Source of the DNA: Hydra vulgaris
Taxonomy: Eukaryota > Cnidaria > Hydrozoa > Anthoathecata > Hydridae
NCBI RefSeq assembly: GCF_038396675.1
Contig: NC_088926.1
Location: forward strand, 13,370,001 to 13,434,000
DNA length: 64,000 nucleotides
Direction: 5' to 3'
The position numbers and the translations under genes were made by a program. The number at the start of each line of letters is the position of its first letter. Within the stretch, counting starts at the first letter, position 1. Below the pieces are notes generated by a model. It had not been told where the DNA came from. It saw only the letters and a program-made list of their open reading frames with translations, and made no database searches. Of the stretch, positions 36,020 through 64,000 are shown in pieces.

Positions 36020-36576
36020 TTTATTAAGCAATTATTTTTACTTTCTACAATCAATAGAGTTATGAATTTTTTATTATTATTATTATTATATTTATTATTA
36101 TAATATTATTTTATGATTTAAAAAGGAAAATAAATATCTTGTTGTTGTTGTTGTTTCGTAAAGACCTGTGTTTTACAGTTAGTGTGGAATAGACTTACAA
36201 AATTTTTTGCATTTTTGCCGGTTCGGTCAGCTAGTATAGATAAAATCCATGACTCAATAACTTTAATTATGTTATGTGATATGATTAAAGTCAAAGGAAT
36301 AAGTCGTCTAATAAATACTTAAGTTAAAATGCTTTGTACATAAAATACAATCATTATGATTTAAAAAAATAAGTTTTTCACATTGCAACCAAATAAAAAT
36401 TAACTGTACATAATTAAAAAAATTTAATAAAACTATGAAAAATTTATACTCGAATTCAAAAAACCAATAAGAATTGTAACGGTTAATAAAAGTAAAAAAA
36501 CCATTCCAATATGAAATTTTTTTTCAATATTTAAATTTTATAAAATCTATCTATAAAATTATGTATGCATGCATGT

Positions 36577-37240
<664 letters not shown>

Positions 37241-37344
37241 ATAACATTTACTCAGTATTAACTTTTTTTATTAAAATTATTTTCTTAACTATTATATATT
37301 TTTTATATATTTAATATAAAATATATTATTATTTTACAGTTTCC

Positions 37345-53790
<16,446 letters not shown>

Positions 53791-54912
53791 CTAAAGAGAA
53801 ACATAAATAAATTTAAACGATACACTAATATTAAAAATATTTTGTGTAATACACATAATAAGTTGTTGTTGGCAAAGTGAAAAAACTATACTCAGCCATC
53901 TTTGAACAGCAAAATTTGTAAATGTTAGCTATAATAATTAATATAATAATAAAATATAATAATTTACAGAACCAAACAAGTTTTTAAGGTCTTTTTAAAG
54001 AACAAAATTTTTGTATTACTTCATGATATTGATAAAAAATGTTTATGTAGTTATGTTATATTCCTAGTAAATTGACTTTTTTCTTTGAAACATTAAATAA
54101 AATGTTTAATGAATATAATTGCAGAATCATTTTTTGGAAAGACAATTTTATAACTTATTAGAACCTACATTGAACACCTGTGTTATGGAAAAATTTCTAA
54201 TTTATGACTCATATATAAGTGTCCCCAAAAAAGCAAAAAATTTTACACCCGTGTTTTTTCTATTCTAAAACGTCCAGAGGAAAAGAAGTTTCTGGAATAT
54301 GCCTGAGCTAGCTATTAGAACCAGAAGTCAGATGCATAGGTGTCTAATCTGTCATAAGTAATAATAATTTTTACTACAGTTTGGAGTATACACCTACTCC
54401 ATACTGTCATCACAGGGTAATGCATAAATGGCTATGGTGTTTATCTGGCAGGCTAAACTATGTATATATATATTTGTTTTAAGGTAAATTAAACTTTTTT
54501 ATCTAATGAAGATTTATGGTCATTATCTATATATTTGTTGCTTATGTGTTCTGTTTGCTTTAGATATACTTTAACGATAAAATTACCGTTGAATGTGATA
54601 ATGTATAAGCTTTTTCTCTTTAAAATAAATCTATGTTTATTCTGAAGTTCTGTTCATTTTTCTTTGTTTTTATTACTCATCCTCCTTTATAAAAAAAGTT
54701 TTTTCAACAGAAATGTTTCTGATTTCTCTGTGGGCTTTTATTGTTTGGTCTAGCACCACAGATTACTTGCATCAAATAGGTTTAGTTCTGCTTGTTAGGA
54801 CAAATAATTAAAGAGCAGCATAAATAAATTTAAACAATACAAAAATATATTTATACATATATAAATCTAAGCAACACAAAGTTGTATTTATTATATGTAG
54901 AAAAAAGAAGTA

Positions 54913-54946
<34 letters not shown>

Positions 54947-55275
54947 GTTATAAGAACTTTTTAATGCATAATTTAAATTTTAATAAATTATAAAATTGTC
55001 TTTTCAAAAAATGATTCTGTAAATACATACATTTTATTTAATGTTTCGAAGAAAAAAGACAATAAAAAAGGACAGTATACTAGGAATATAACACATAACT
55101 ATACATAAAACTTTACATCAATTCATGAAGTAATAGAAATTTATTGTTCTTTAAAATGACTTTAAAAAACTTTTTTGTTCTGTAAATTATTATATTAAAT
55201 CATTATATTAATTATTAAATCTACCATTAATAAATTTTGTTGTTCAAAGATGGCAGAGTTTTCAAAGATTCAAAG

Positions 55276-56779
<1,504 letters not shown>

Positions 56780-56865
56780 TTCAGGGTTAGTCAGGAGCTC
56801 AATGTTCTTAAAAAAGAGAGCAATAATAAATTATTAAAAATACTCTAATTATCTAATTTTTACTT

Positions 56866-56940
56866 CAACAGGCTGTTTCTCCTTCTGTAGGTTCATAAGG
56901 AAGCTACCGGATGAACCTACAGAAAGAAAAACAGTCTGTC
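56866..56940. repeat. hairpin (arms ~30 bp)
   Basis: CAGGCTGTTTCTCCTTCTGT followed by AGGTTCAT is inverted after a 17-nt loop as ATGAACCT and ACAGAAAGAAAAACAGTCTG. It sits between two (TA)n tracts; possibly a tiny foldback element or a transposon end relic. Confidence 0.85.
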
Positions 56941-56965
56941 TGTATATACATACATACATACATAA

Positions 56966-57020
<55 letters not shown>

Positions 57021-57096
57021 CATACATATATATATATACACATATATAAATATATATATATATAAAAATATATATATAAATATATATATATATATA

Positions 57097-59101
57097 CAGT
57101 ATAGGATAAAACGAGTGCAACCAAATAATGCTAATTTAGTTTCTTTATATAAAAGTGCTGCATTTTTTCAATTTAGAGAAATAACTATGTAACTGTTAAG
57201 AGACAAAGTTCTTCAAGTTTTATTTATCACAAAGTTCATTATTTGTACACGAAAGTTAATAAATTAATCAAAAGCATTAAAAAAAGTTGATTTCCTTCTG
57301 GACAAAACAAGTGCAACTCAACAAAATGTTGACCAAGCTGTATTTCGCTATCAATATTTCGTGGCGAATCCTTTGTTGTTGACCACAGCCTTGCATCTTT
57401 GAGGCATAGATTCGATCAGGTGATCAATCAAACTTTGTGGAATCGCTGCCCAGGCCTTTTGGATTTGTTCAAACAGTTGATCCTTATTGAACACCTTCAC
57501 GATTAATTCTGCGGTTGACGATCTCCCACAGGTTCTCGATAGGGTTGAGATCCGGAGATTGAGGCGACCAATCCATCACCGATAGGTGGTTGTCTTGAAA
57601 CCACTGCTTGACTACTTTTGCAGTGTGTTTCGGATCGTTGTCTTGCTGAAAAACTCATTTTATTGGCATATTCCATTCAGCATGAGGTAACATAACATCT
57701 TTCAGGATATTTTTATACATAAAACGGTCCACTATTCCATTGTTTCGATGTATTGGACCTAGACCGTTAGCAGAAAAACACCCCAAGACCATTACATTGC
57801 CTTCACCATGCTTCACGGTCTTATGAAAGTAACGTAAATCGAGGCGTTTTACCGGCCGGTCGACATACACGGCAAATGCCATCGCTCCCAATGATGTTGA
57901 ACTTCGATTCATCACTGAACAGGACAGTTCGCCATTTCTGCACATTCCAGTCAATATGAGATGTAGCACACAGGAGTCTTTTCTTCTGGTTTTTTAGTGA
58001 AATCAGCGGTTTCTTTGCAGGGCGTCGAGAAAACAATCCGGCTTTAATAGCATGTTGTCTGATTGTTCGGTCAGATACATGCAGCTCTAATTGCTTTTGG
58101 ATCTCGACTGATGATATCCAGGGATCCTTCTTGACGGATCTGACAATCATAGAATCCTCTCTAGAAGTGGTGGAACGCGGTCTTCCACCTTTGTGATCTG
58201 CTGCCAACTTCCCCGTAGAACGATATTTGGAACATAGTCTTGATACAGTCCATTTTTTCACGCAATACTTATCACAAATACTTTTTTGTGACATTCCACT
58301 TACGTAATCGCCAATAATTTTCTTTCTTAGTTCCAATCCAAGACTGTCAGGAGCCATTTTTGCACTCGAAGTCATAAAAATAATAAAAATAAATAATCAC
58401 GCTTCTCAAGGCTTACCGTGTTACATTTACCTTGTGATGATACAATAATGCTGTGGAACACAACGTCTTGGTTGGATGTGGACTGTATTGATGTAATGAA
58501 ACACTTGTTGTATTTCACTTCTTGTATTGATGTTCTTCGATAAAACACTTTGATAAAACTCACTTCGATAAACTGTCTTGATAATACTGACTGATTGACT
58601 TCCATATATTGACTGAATTACATGTCGATTTACATGTCTCTTATATAGTAAAATGAACCTGTGTGAACCTGTTCTGGAAGATTCTAGATGCTTCTTTTTG
58701 GTGCTTCTGGAAGCTTCTGGATGCGTCTGGATGCTTCTGAATGTTTCTGGATATTTCTGGATGCTACTGGGTGCTTCCAGATGCTTCTTCTGGAAACTTC
58801 TGGATACTTTCTTTAATTATTAAAAAACTTCCGTGACGTTGACACGGACCAGACTTAAGAAAATGAGACAAACCAAAAAAGTTGCACTTGTTTTGTCCAC
58901 TGCAAAATGGCACTTGTCAACGAAATTCTGCCTGTATGCTGTCACCTGTCAGCTGATTGCTCATGTCATGGCATGCTATGACTCCAGACTCCTGAACTGT
59001 TTGCTGTGGTAGTATAGTTCGTTTCGTTTTTAAGACATGTAAAATTAGGAACACTTTTTAGCATTGTTCGATGTTGGTTGCAAATGTTTTGTCCAATACT
59101 G
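57097..59101 (-). mobile_element. Tc1-family element (2005 bp) with IR/DR ends, in (TA)n
   Basis: Outer ends CAGTATAGGATAAAAC (57097) and GTTTTGTCCAATACTG (to 59101) are inverted and flanked by TA. A second, inner copy of the binding-site-like motif GGACAAAACAAGTGCAACT lies ~200 bp inside each end (57300-57318 and, inverted, 58882-58903). This double-repeat layout is the IR/DR type. The transposase gene lies between, on the minus strand. (TA)n adjoins on the left, and TATACATATAT separates it from the next element on the right. Confidence 0.93.
57420..58375 (-). pseudogene. Tc1 transposase (DD34E), frameshifted
   Basis: The N-terminal frame 58375-57821 starts MTSSAKMAPDSLGLELRKKI. It has two helix-turn-helix parts (SQKSICDKYCVKKWTVSRL; ISSVEIQKQLELHVSDRTIR) around a GGRPRSTT hinge and the first catalytic block LFSDESKFNI. 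After a frameshift near 57850-57900 the next frame gives NVMVLGCFSANGLGPIH. After a further stop near 57656 come [15 protein letters not shown] and [15 protein letters not shown], with 34 residues between the second Asp and the Glu. Breaks make it inactive. Its length matches the family if read through. Confidence 0.93.
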
Positions 59102-59114
59102 TATATACATATAT

Positions 59115-61507
59115 CGATCACCCAGAACAATAAGGAAACAAGTCCGAAATTTCCAAAAAAGAATTTATGTTAGCAATACATTAAAAACACTCATAACTTT
59201 CAGTTCCACACAGAACCAACTCTCCTTCGCCTATAACTTTAGTAGTAAATCAAAATATTTCCAAAAGGAATTTAAAAATATTGTACATGTTTCAGTTTCA
59301 AGCAATATTTCGAAATAACGCTGTATGGAAATCAATAAAATAACGCTGTATGGAAACGTGGAAAAAAAAAATTTCTAAAACTAAAAGAAATAGTGGACAA
59401 CAATACATAAGTAGAACCTCCAAAAAACTTGTTGATGCAAAAAATGTTGGAACACCATGTGGGGATTCATGCAGAATTAAATGTTCTACAAAAATTTCTG
59501 AAAACGGTTGGCAAGATATTCATTGAAGTTTTTGGAAATTGGGGGATAATAATTTGCAAAGAAATTTTATATTGCAGTGTATGGAGAATATTATAGCGAA
59601 GTATAGAATGAGTACACCTGGCAGTAAAAGAACTCACAATAATGCTTATTATTTTGAAATAAATAATATACGAATTAGAGTATGTAAAACATTTTTTATG
59701 CGCACGTTCGATATTTCAAGTAAAATGATTTTTACAACTACGAAAAAGAAATGTAGGAGTACTACAAGTTGATGATAGAGGTCACCATGGAAATGGAGGT
59801 GTAAAAGTGAGTGATTATAAAAAGGATGATATTAGGGATCATATTAAGTCTTTTCCATGTGTTCTTTCAAATTATACTAGGTCAAGGAGTGCATGAAAAT
59901 ATTTGTACAGAAGTTTATCAATATCGGCCATGTACAGAATGTATGAGACTAAATGTGTTGAAGAAGGAAAGGAGTATGCTAAACGAAATATTTACGAGAT
60001 GATATTCAACACAGAATTCCATTTAGGTTTTTGTTCCTAAAAAAGACTTATGTGAAACATGTAAAACATTTAAAAATTTAAGTGAGGAGGAAAAGATATT
60101 GCAGAATGTGTCTTATCAAAGACATTTAAATGAAAAATAATTATGTCAAACTGAGAAACAGAATGATTTAAATACAGCAGATGGAAATACAGAAATTATT
60201 TGCTTTGATTTACAGGCAGTTATCCCACTTCCATCTTGAGATGACTGTAGTTTCTTTTATAAGTGAAGACTGAATTGCTACAATTTTACTATATTTAACA
60301 TTGGAAGAAAAGAAGGCTATTGCTATTTGTGGCATGAGGCATTGGGAAGAGAGGTGCCAAAGAAATTGGTACATGTCTCTTTGAATTTTTCAAAACACAG
60401 ACAGCAAAAAAGAATTATTATGTATTCAGATAACTGTGCGGGGCAACAGAAAAACAAATTTGTAGCATCATTGTTGCTTCACACAGTAAATACTTCGCAA
60501 TATGTTGAAGAAATACTTCATTAGTTTTTTGTGGTAGGCCACAGCCAAAATTAAGGTGATGCTATGCACGCATTAATCGAAAAAAAAAAAGTTTCTTGAG
60601 AGGTGACAAATTATACTTGCCATCGTAGTTATCAACTATAATATCTATGGCCAAAAAAACACATCCTAGGTACAAAATAAATCAAATGTGTTATTCTGAT
60701 TTTATTGATTTGAAAGACTTGCAATCCAACACGGGAAGAAATTTTAATGTAAACACAGAGGGGGGAAAAGTTTTATGGAGCGACATTTGTATGGTAATGT
60801 GCAAAAAATCCACTTCAACAATCATATACTATAAAACTTCATACACAGATATTGATTTCTGTAAAATTGATGTGAGGTACAAGACCAGAGGCTCGCAAGT
60901 GTCTGTGGTTTTGAAGAAGATAAACAGCCAATGCCCGACCATTTCTACTAAGAAAAAAAAGGATTTGATGGATTTGTGCCATTCATGCGCAATTCTAAAA
61001 GGATACTAGTCTTTTTACCAAGATTTGAAAACGACTGAGCAACACAAAGATAGTGATTCTGATTGATTTAATAGTATTTATTTGGTTTGTTGTATTATTT
61101 GATTATTTTTTAATTGTAGGTTTTTTTTTTTAATTTTACAACTTAATTTTTATAACTGTAAATGAATAAAAAATATGAAGTTGCTATTAAGGTTTTTCTT
61201 TTCTTTAATGAAACCTAAATAAAGGACTCAAATATAAATGAAATTAGTTTGATGTCATAGACATCTCTGGAACCATAAGGAAACAAGTAGAAAACATTGA
61301 GTTAATTGACATAAAAATTATAATTTTAGTCAAGATATCTCTTTAGATATGGTATTTAATATATTTTGAACATAACTGTAAAAAAAAATTAGGAAATATC
61401 GTATGTGCATATTATTATGCGATAACGAAACTTATAGCAAAACTTTGACTGGCCATTTCTCAACTTTATGGTATTTCTAGTTATTTCCCTATACTTCTGG
61501 GGGATCG
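59115..61507 (+). mobile_element. TIR DNA transposon encoding a DUF7869-like protein (copy 2), in (TA)n
   Basis: The left end CGATCACCCAGAACAATAAG (59115) is matched inverted at the right end: CGATCCCCCAGAAGTATAGG (from 61507). AT dinucleotide DNA adjoins on both sides: TATACATATAT and a 130-bp (TA)n. An inner direct copy of ATAAGGAAACAAGT occurs at 59131 and 61272. The single plus-strand gene belongs to the same family as the element at 40081 but is very different in sequence, as are the TIRs. So these are two independent lineages. Confidence 0.82.
59381..61067 (+). pseudogene. DUF7869-like putative DDE transposase (copy 2), broken
   Basis: Broken frames read, in order: RNSGQQYISRTSKKL, GTPCGDSCRIKCSTKI (Cys-rich N-terminal motif), VCKTFFMRTFDISSKMI, CTECMRLNVLKKERS, FVPKKDLCETCKTF-like, IICFDLQAVIPLPS, RIIMYSDNCAGQQKN, FFVVGHSQN followed by DAMHALIEK, and a C-terminal DLKTTEQHKDSDSD. 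The Asp of CFDLQ, the Asp of YSDNCAGQ and the Glu of HALIEK fall in the same order as in copy 1 (SYDYQ, CDGCAGQ, MECDRD). At least six stops or frameshifts. A possible AATAAA follows near 61164. Confidence 0.72.
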
Positions 61508-61645
<138 letters not shown>

Positions 61646-62869
61646 AATGCAAATTTTGCGGAGTCGCACTCCATTGCCATAAACCGAAAAAAGAAACAAA
61701 ATCTTAATGAATAATAAAACAAATAAATAATAAACCAGTAAAATTAAAAGCACAAAATTAATATACTTTTTAAATTTAAAAGCGTCTTAATAGTTCAAAC
61801 AATTTAGTTCTAACAATTTTTTAATGTAGAAGCAACTCAATTAATACTTTAAATGCAAATAGTTTTATTATATATCACAATGCTAGTGTGACAATTTAAT
61901 ATGCTTAGGATGAGTAAATGTTTTTATATATGAGATGCAACTGTTAGTTTGGTATTGGATGCGGGTTCACATTCTTTTAACAGATCTTTTTTTTTTTATG
62001 TTTTATTTGCTTAATAGAAATTAGATAACATCAAAGTTTCAAAATTTTAATTAAGTTTTTAAGAATGTATTAAATAACTTTAAAACTTTGATCTTTTTTA
62101 AATTCTATGAAGTGAAACACTTTTAAGTTAAAATAAAGACATTAATTTTATGCTTTTATTTTTTCTGGTTTATCTTTTATTTACTTTATCGATCATTAAG
62201 ATTTTTTTATTTAGTTTAGTTTTTTTTCTCTTTTCAGTTTATGGTTCATTTATTTTTAATTTTAGTATAAGTCTGTTTTGGTTTTTTCAGCACATTTTTT
62301 AAATGCCCTAATTATCAAAACTTGCAAAGAGCTGTGGCCAAGTTGTCAAAACAAAATATTATATGTATAACCGTATATGGCATTCCTCTTACAAGAAGGC
62401 CTGTTATTGGTTCTTTTGCTTATTGCTTATTTGAACTGATTTACTCATGGATAATTTTTTAAATGTATAGTGCTGGTTGTACATAAATTATACACGCTTG
62501 ATAAAGTCAAAACTGTTGTGTAGATAAATAAACATTATATTTGGTATTTTGAATACCCTAAATGAACATATTTCTGATTTATTTTTATTTATAAATATGG
62601 GTACTGCCATGAAACTCAAATCAATCAAGTGAAGAGCTTCTCAGCAAGAATACAGTGTTCTAGGATTGCTCACAATTGACTCTTTATCATCAGTACTTAT
62701 AAAATTCATTCATCATAAAATAAGTTGGTCACAAGTTGAAACGAAAATGCATTTACATACCAAACAAAGTTAGACAATGTTAAACAAAACTAAAAAAGCC
62801 ATTGCAGAGGAATACAATTAATACACCTAGATCTAAAACAAGGCGTTGCAGAATGTATGTGTCTAGCGA
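61646..62869. other. AT-rich sequence, nothing recognised
   Basis: No coding frame with protein-like composition and no repeat ends were found. SLC38A9 5' exons were searched for by eye on the minus strand and not found. Confidence 0.5.
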
Positions 62870-63730
62870 TTTGAGAAAAACTTTGTTTTTCCATAATGCT
62901 TTAGTTGTTGGAATAAGAGAAAAATATTAGTTCTCACCAACAGATAAGAAAGAGTCTTCTTGTATATACACTTCAAACCAAGTATTTGAGGAAATATTAA
63001 CTAATTGGAGTTATGTTTAAAAGAAAGCAACAGTTTCTTTCAAACATTTGAGAAAATCTACTGAGAGAGATGATAATTTTAGGTTTTCATGATCACAAGG
63101 ATACAATTTAGTTGGTTAAAATTAAAGGTTATCATCTTAAGTTACACTTTGTTTACAAAGCTTTGTCTATTCTGGGTGCATAAACCAACCATGAAAGACT
63201 GTCATTCCTGACTGTGTAAAAGACATAATAATCTTATCTTTCTAGGAGACAAAATCAGTTGAAAATCTTGCAGCATAATGGTGAAAAAAATATAGAAGAC
63301 ATTTCACAATAAGCAGCTTGTAATCCTAAGTCAAAGGTTTGCAATTATCTTGAATGTCATAGATGTCATAACAGTCATTCAGAGATTAAAATTTCATTGG
63401 AAATAAATACATGGTCATGGAAAAATACTGTTGTTGAAAAAAAGAATGCTACGATTTTAAAAATACAAAGTTGGCCACAAGGTACATGGTACAATGACAA
63501 AACTTGTAACTTTATTTTGTGAAGAATTTTAAGATTTCAGGAAATATGTTTTTGACTTAAGGATAGAGTACCAAGTTTATAGAGACCTGTGTTGGCATAC
63601 AATGCTTACAGATTCTAATAAATGTGTAATACATTTTGATTTTTCTGAGAATTGCTTTTGTGGGTATGAATTAGAAATTTAAAGTGTCCATTAGCGTGCA
63701 TAGTCAAGTTTCAGGGCTCAAATCAATCAT
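62870..63730 (+). pseudogene. relic of another multicopy transposon-type gene
   Basis: Broken frames include SDLRKTLFFHNALVVG, and towards the end YRDLCWHTMLTDSNKC followed by IHFDFSENCFCGYELEI and SVH. From memory the motif HxDFSENY...K/GYxxEIQSxHF is conserved in a multicopy family in cnidarians and insects that looks transposon-derived. Here it carries many stops and no TIRs were found. The window ends shortly after. Confidence 0.5.
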
Positions 63731-64000
63731 ATTCACACCTTTGTGATTTGTTCTTTTTTAAATAAAAAACATTTTTACAATTTTTTTTTCTTTTTAATTT
63801 TTTTGGCCACTCTTAAAAGTATAAAATTTGTGTAAGTTTTTTATTAGGGGTCTTAAAGTACGTCACACTTTTAAATAGAACTATAATCATTTGCTCTTTT
63901 GCGTCAAGATTTTCATTCAACATGTTTGAATTTAAATTACTTTAAATCTCTACATGAAAGCCAATAATATCCTACTTCTATTCTAAAGTTAAATTTGTAA

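Noticed and set aside
36180..36235. Second Helitron 3' end (GCCGGTTCGGTCAGCTAGT)
   Set aside because: The hairpin is incomplete and no matching 5' end was found; evidence is too thin.
61646..64000. Missing 5' exons of SLC38A9
   Set aside because: Looked for the conserved transmembrane blocks preceding the ICP-x exon on the minus strand and saw none; they probably lie beyond the right edge.

Overview
The window looks like nuclear DNA of a cnidarian, most likely Hydra. It is very AT-rich, has large introns, about a dozen long (TA)n microsatellites and dense DNA-transposon and retroelement remains, and has exons that match conserved animal genes. The species call is inference; no database could be searched.

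Two conserved host genes are recognised, both on the minus strand and both running out of the window. (1) VCP/p97 (Cdc48 AAA+ ATPase): its first three coding exons lie at 10240-10250, 8846-8948 and 271-446, and the gene continues off the left edge. (2) SLC38A9 (lysosomal arginine transporter/sensor of the mTORC1 pathway): its last eight coding exons lie between 53790 and 37345, ending at a stop codon; the 5' exons are to the right of, or hidden near, the right edge. All junctions agree in phase. Everything else that codes belongs to mobile elements, mostly broken.

Layout. 271-10250: VCP, with intron 2 holding three (TA)n-embedded insertions: a 634-bp repeat unit, a long-TIR element at 1763-3120 and a Penelope-like retroelement at 3214-4712 with a GIY-YIG endonuclease and a hammerhead-ribozyme motif. 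11324-12920: dead CR1/Jockey-like LINE. 13580-31145: a Russian-doll nest. A hAT-type element (8-bp target duplication, 7/8 matching) holds an element with ends CCCAGTCGGCA, which holds a 12.26-kb Mutator-like element (perfect 9-bp duplication, ~96% identical TIRs), which holds a mini-Helitron (14207-14506), a THAP/ISL2EU-type element (14531-17648), a SINE-like tRNA relic and a 55-bp satellite. 31780-32560: relic of a cnidarian transposon gene. 33743-35010: small hAT. 37345-53790: SLC38A9, whose introns hold a TIR transposon of the DUF7869-like family (40081-43243), a 2.6-kb hAT with perfect 8-bp duplication (46120-48764), and smaller repeats. 56498-61645: (TA)n cluster holding a Tc1 element of IR/DR architecture (57097-59101) and a second DUF7869-like TIR element (59115-61507). 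62870-63730: another transposon-gene relic.

Main points for a second look: two divergent DUF7869-like genes each sit between terminal inverted repeats inside (TA)n tracts, which suggests this 'unknown function' family is a DDE-type transposase with a TA-tract preference; six different elements or units sit in (TA)n tracts; the Mutator-like gene keeps FAR1, SWIM and PHD modules but has lost the catalytic core; and the 3' splice site of the last SLC38A9 exon is tandemly repeated six times.
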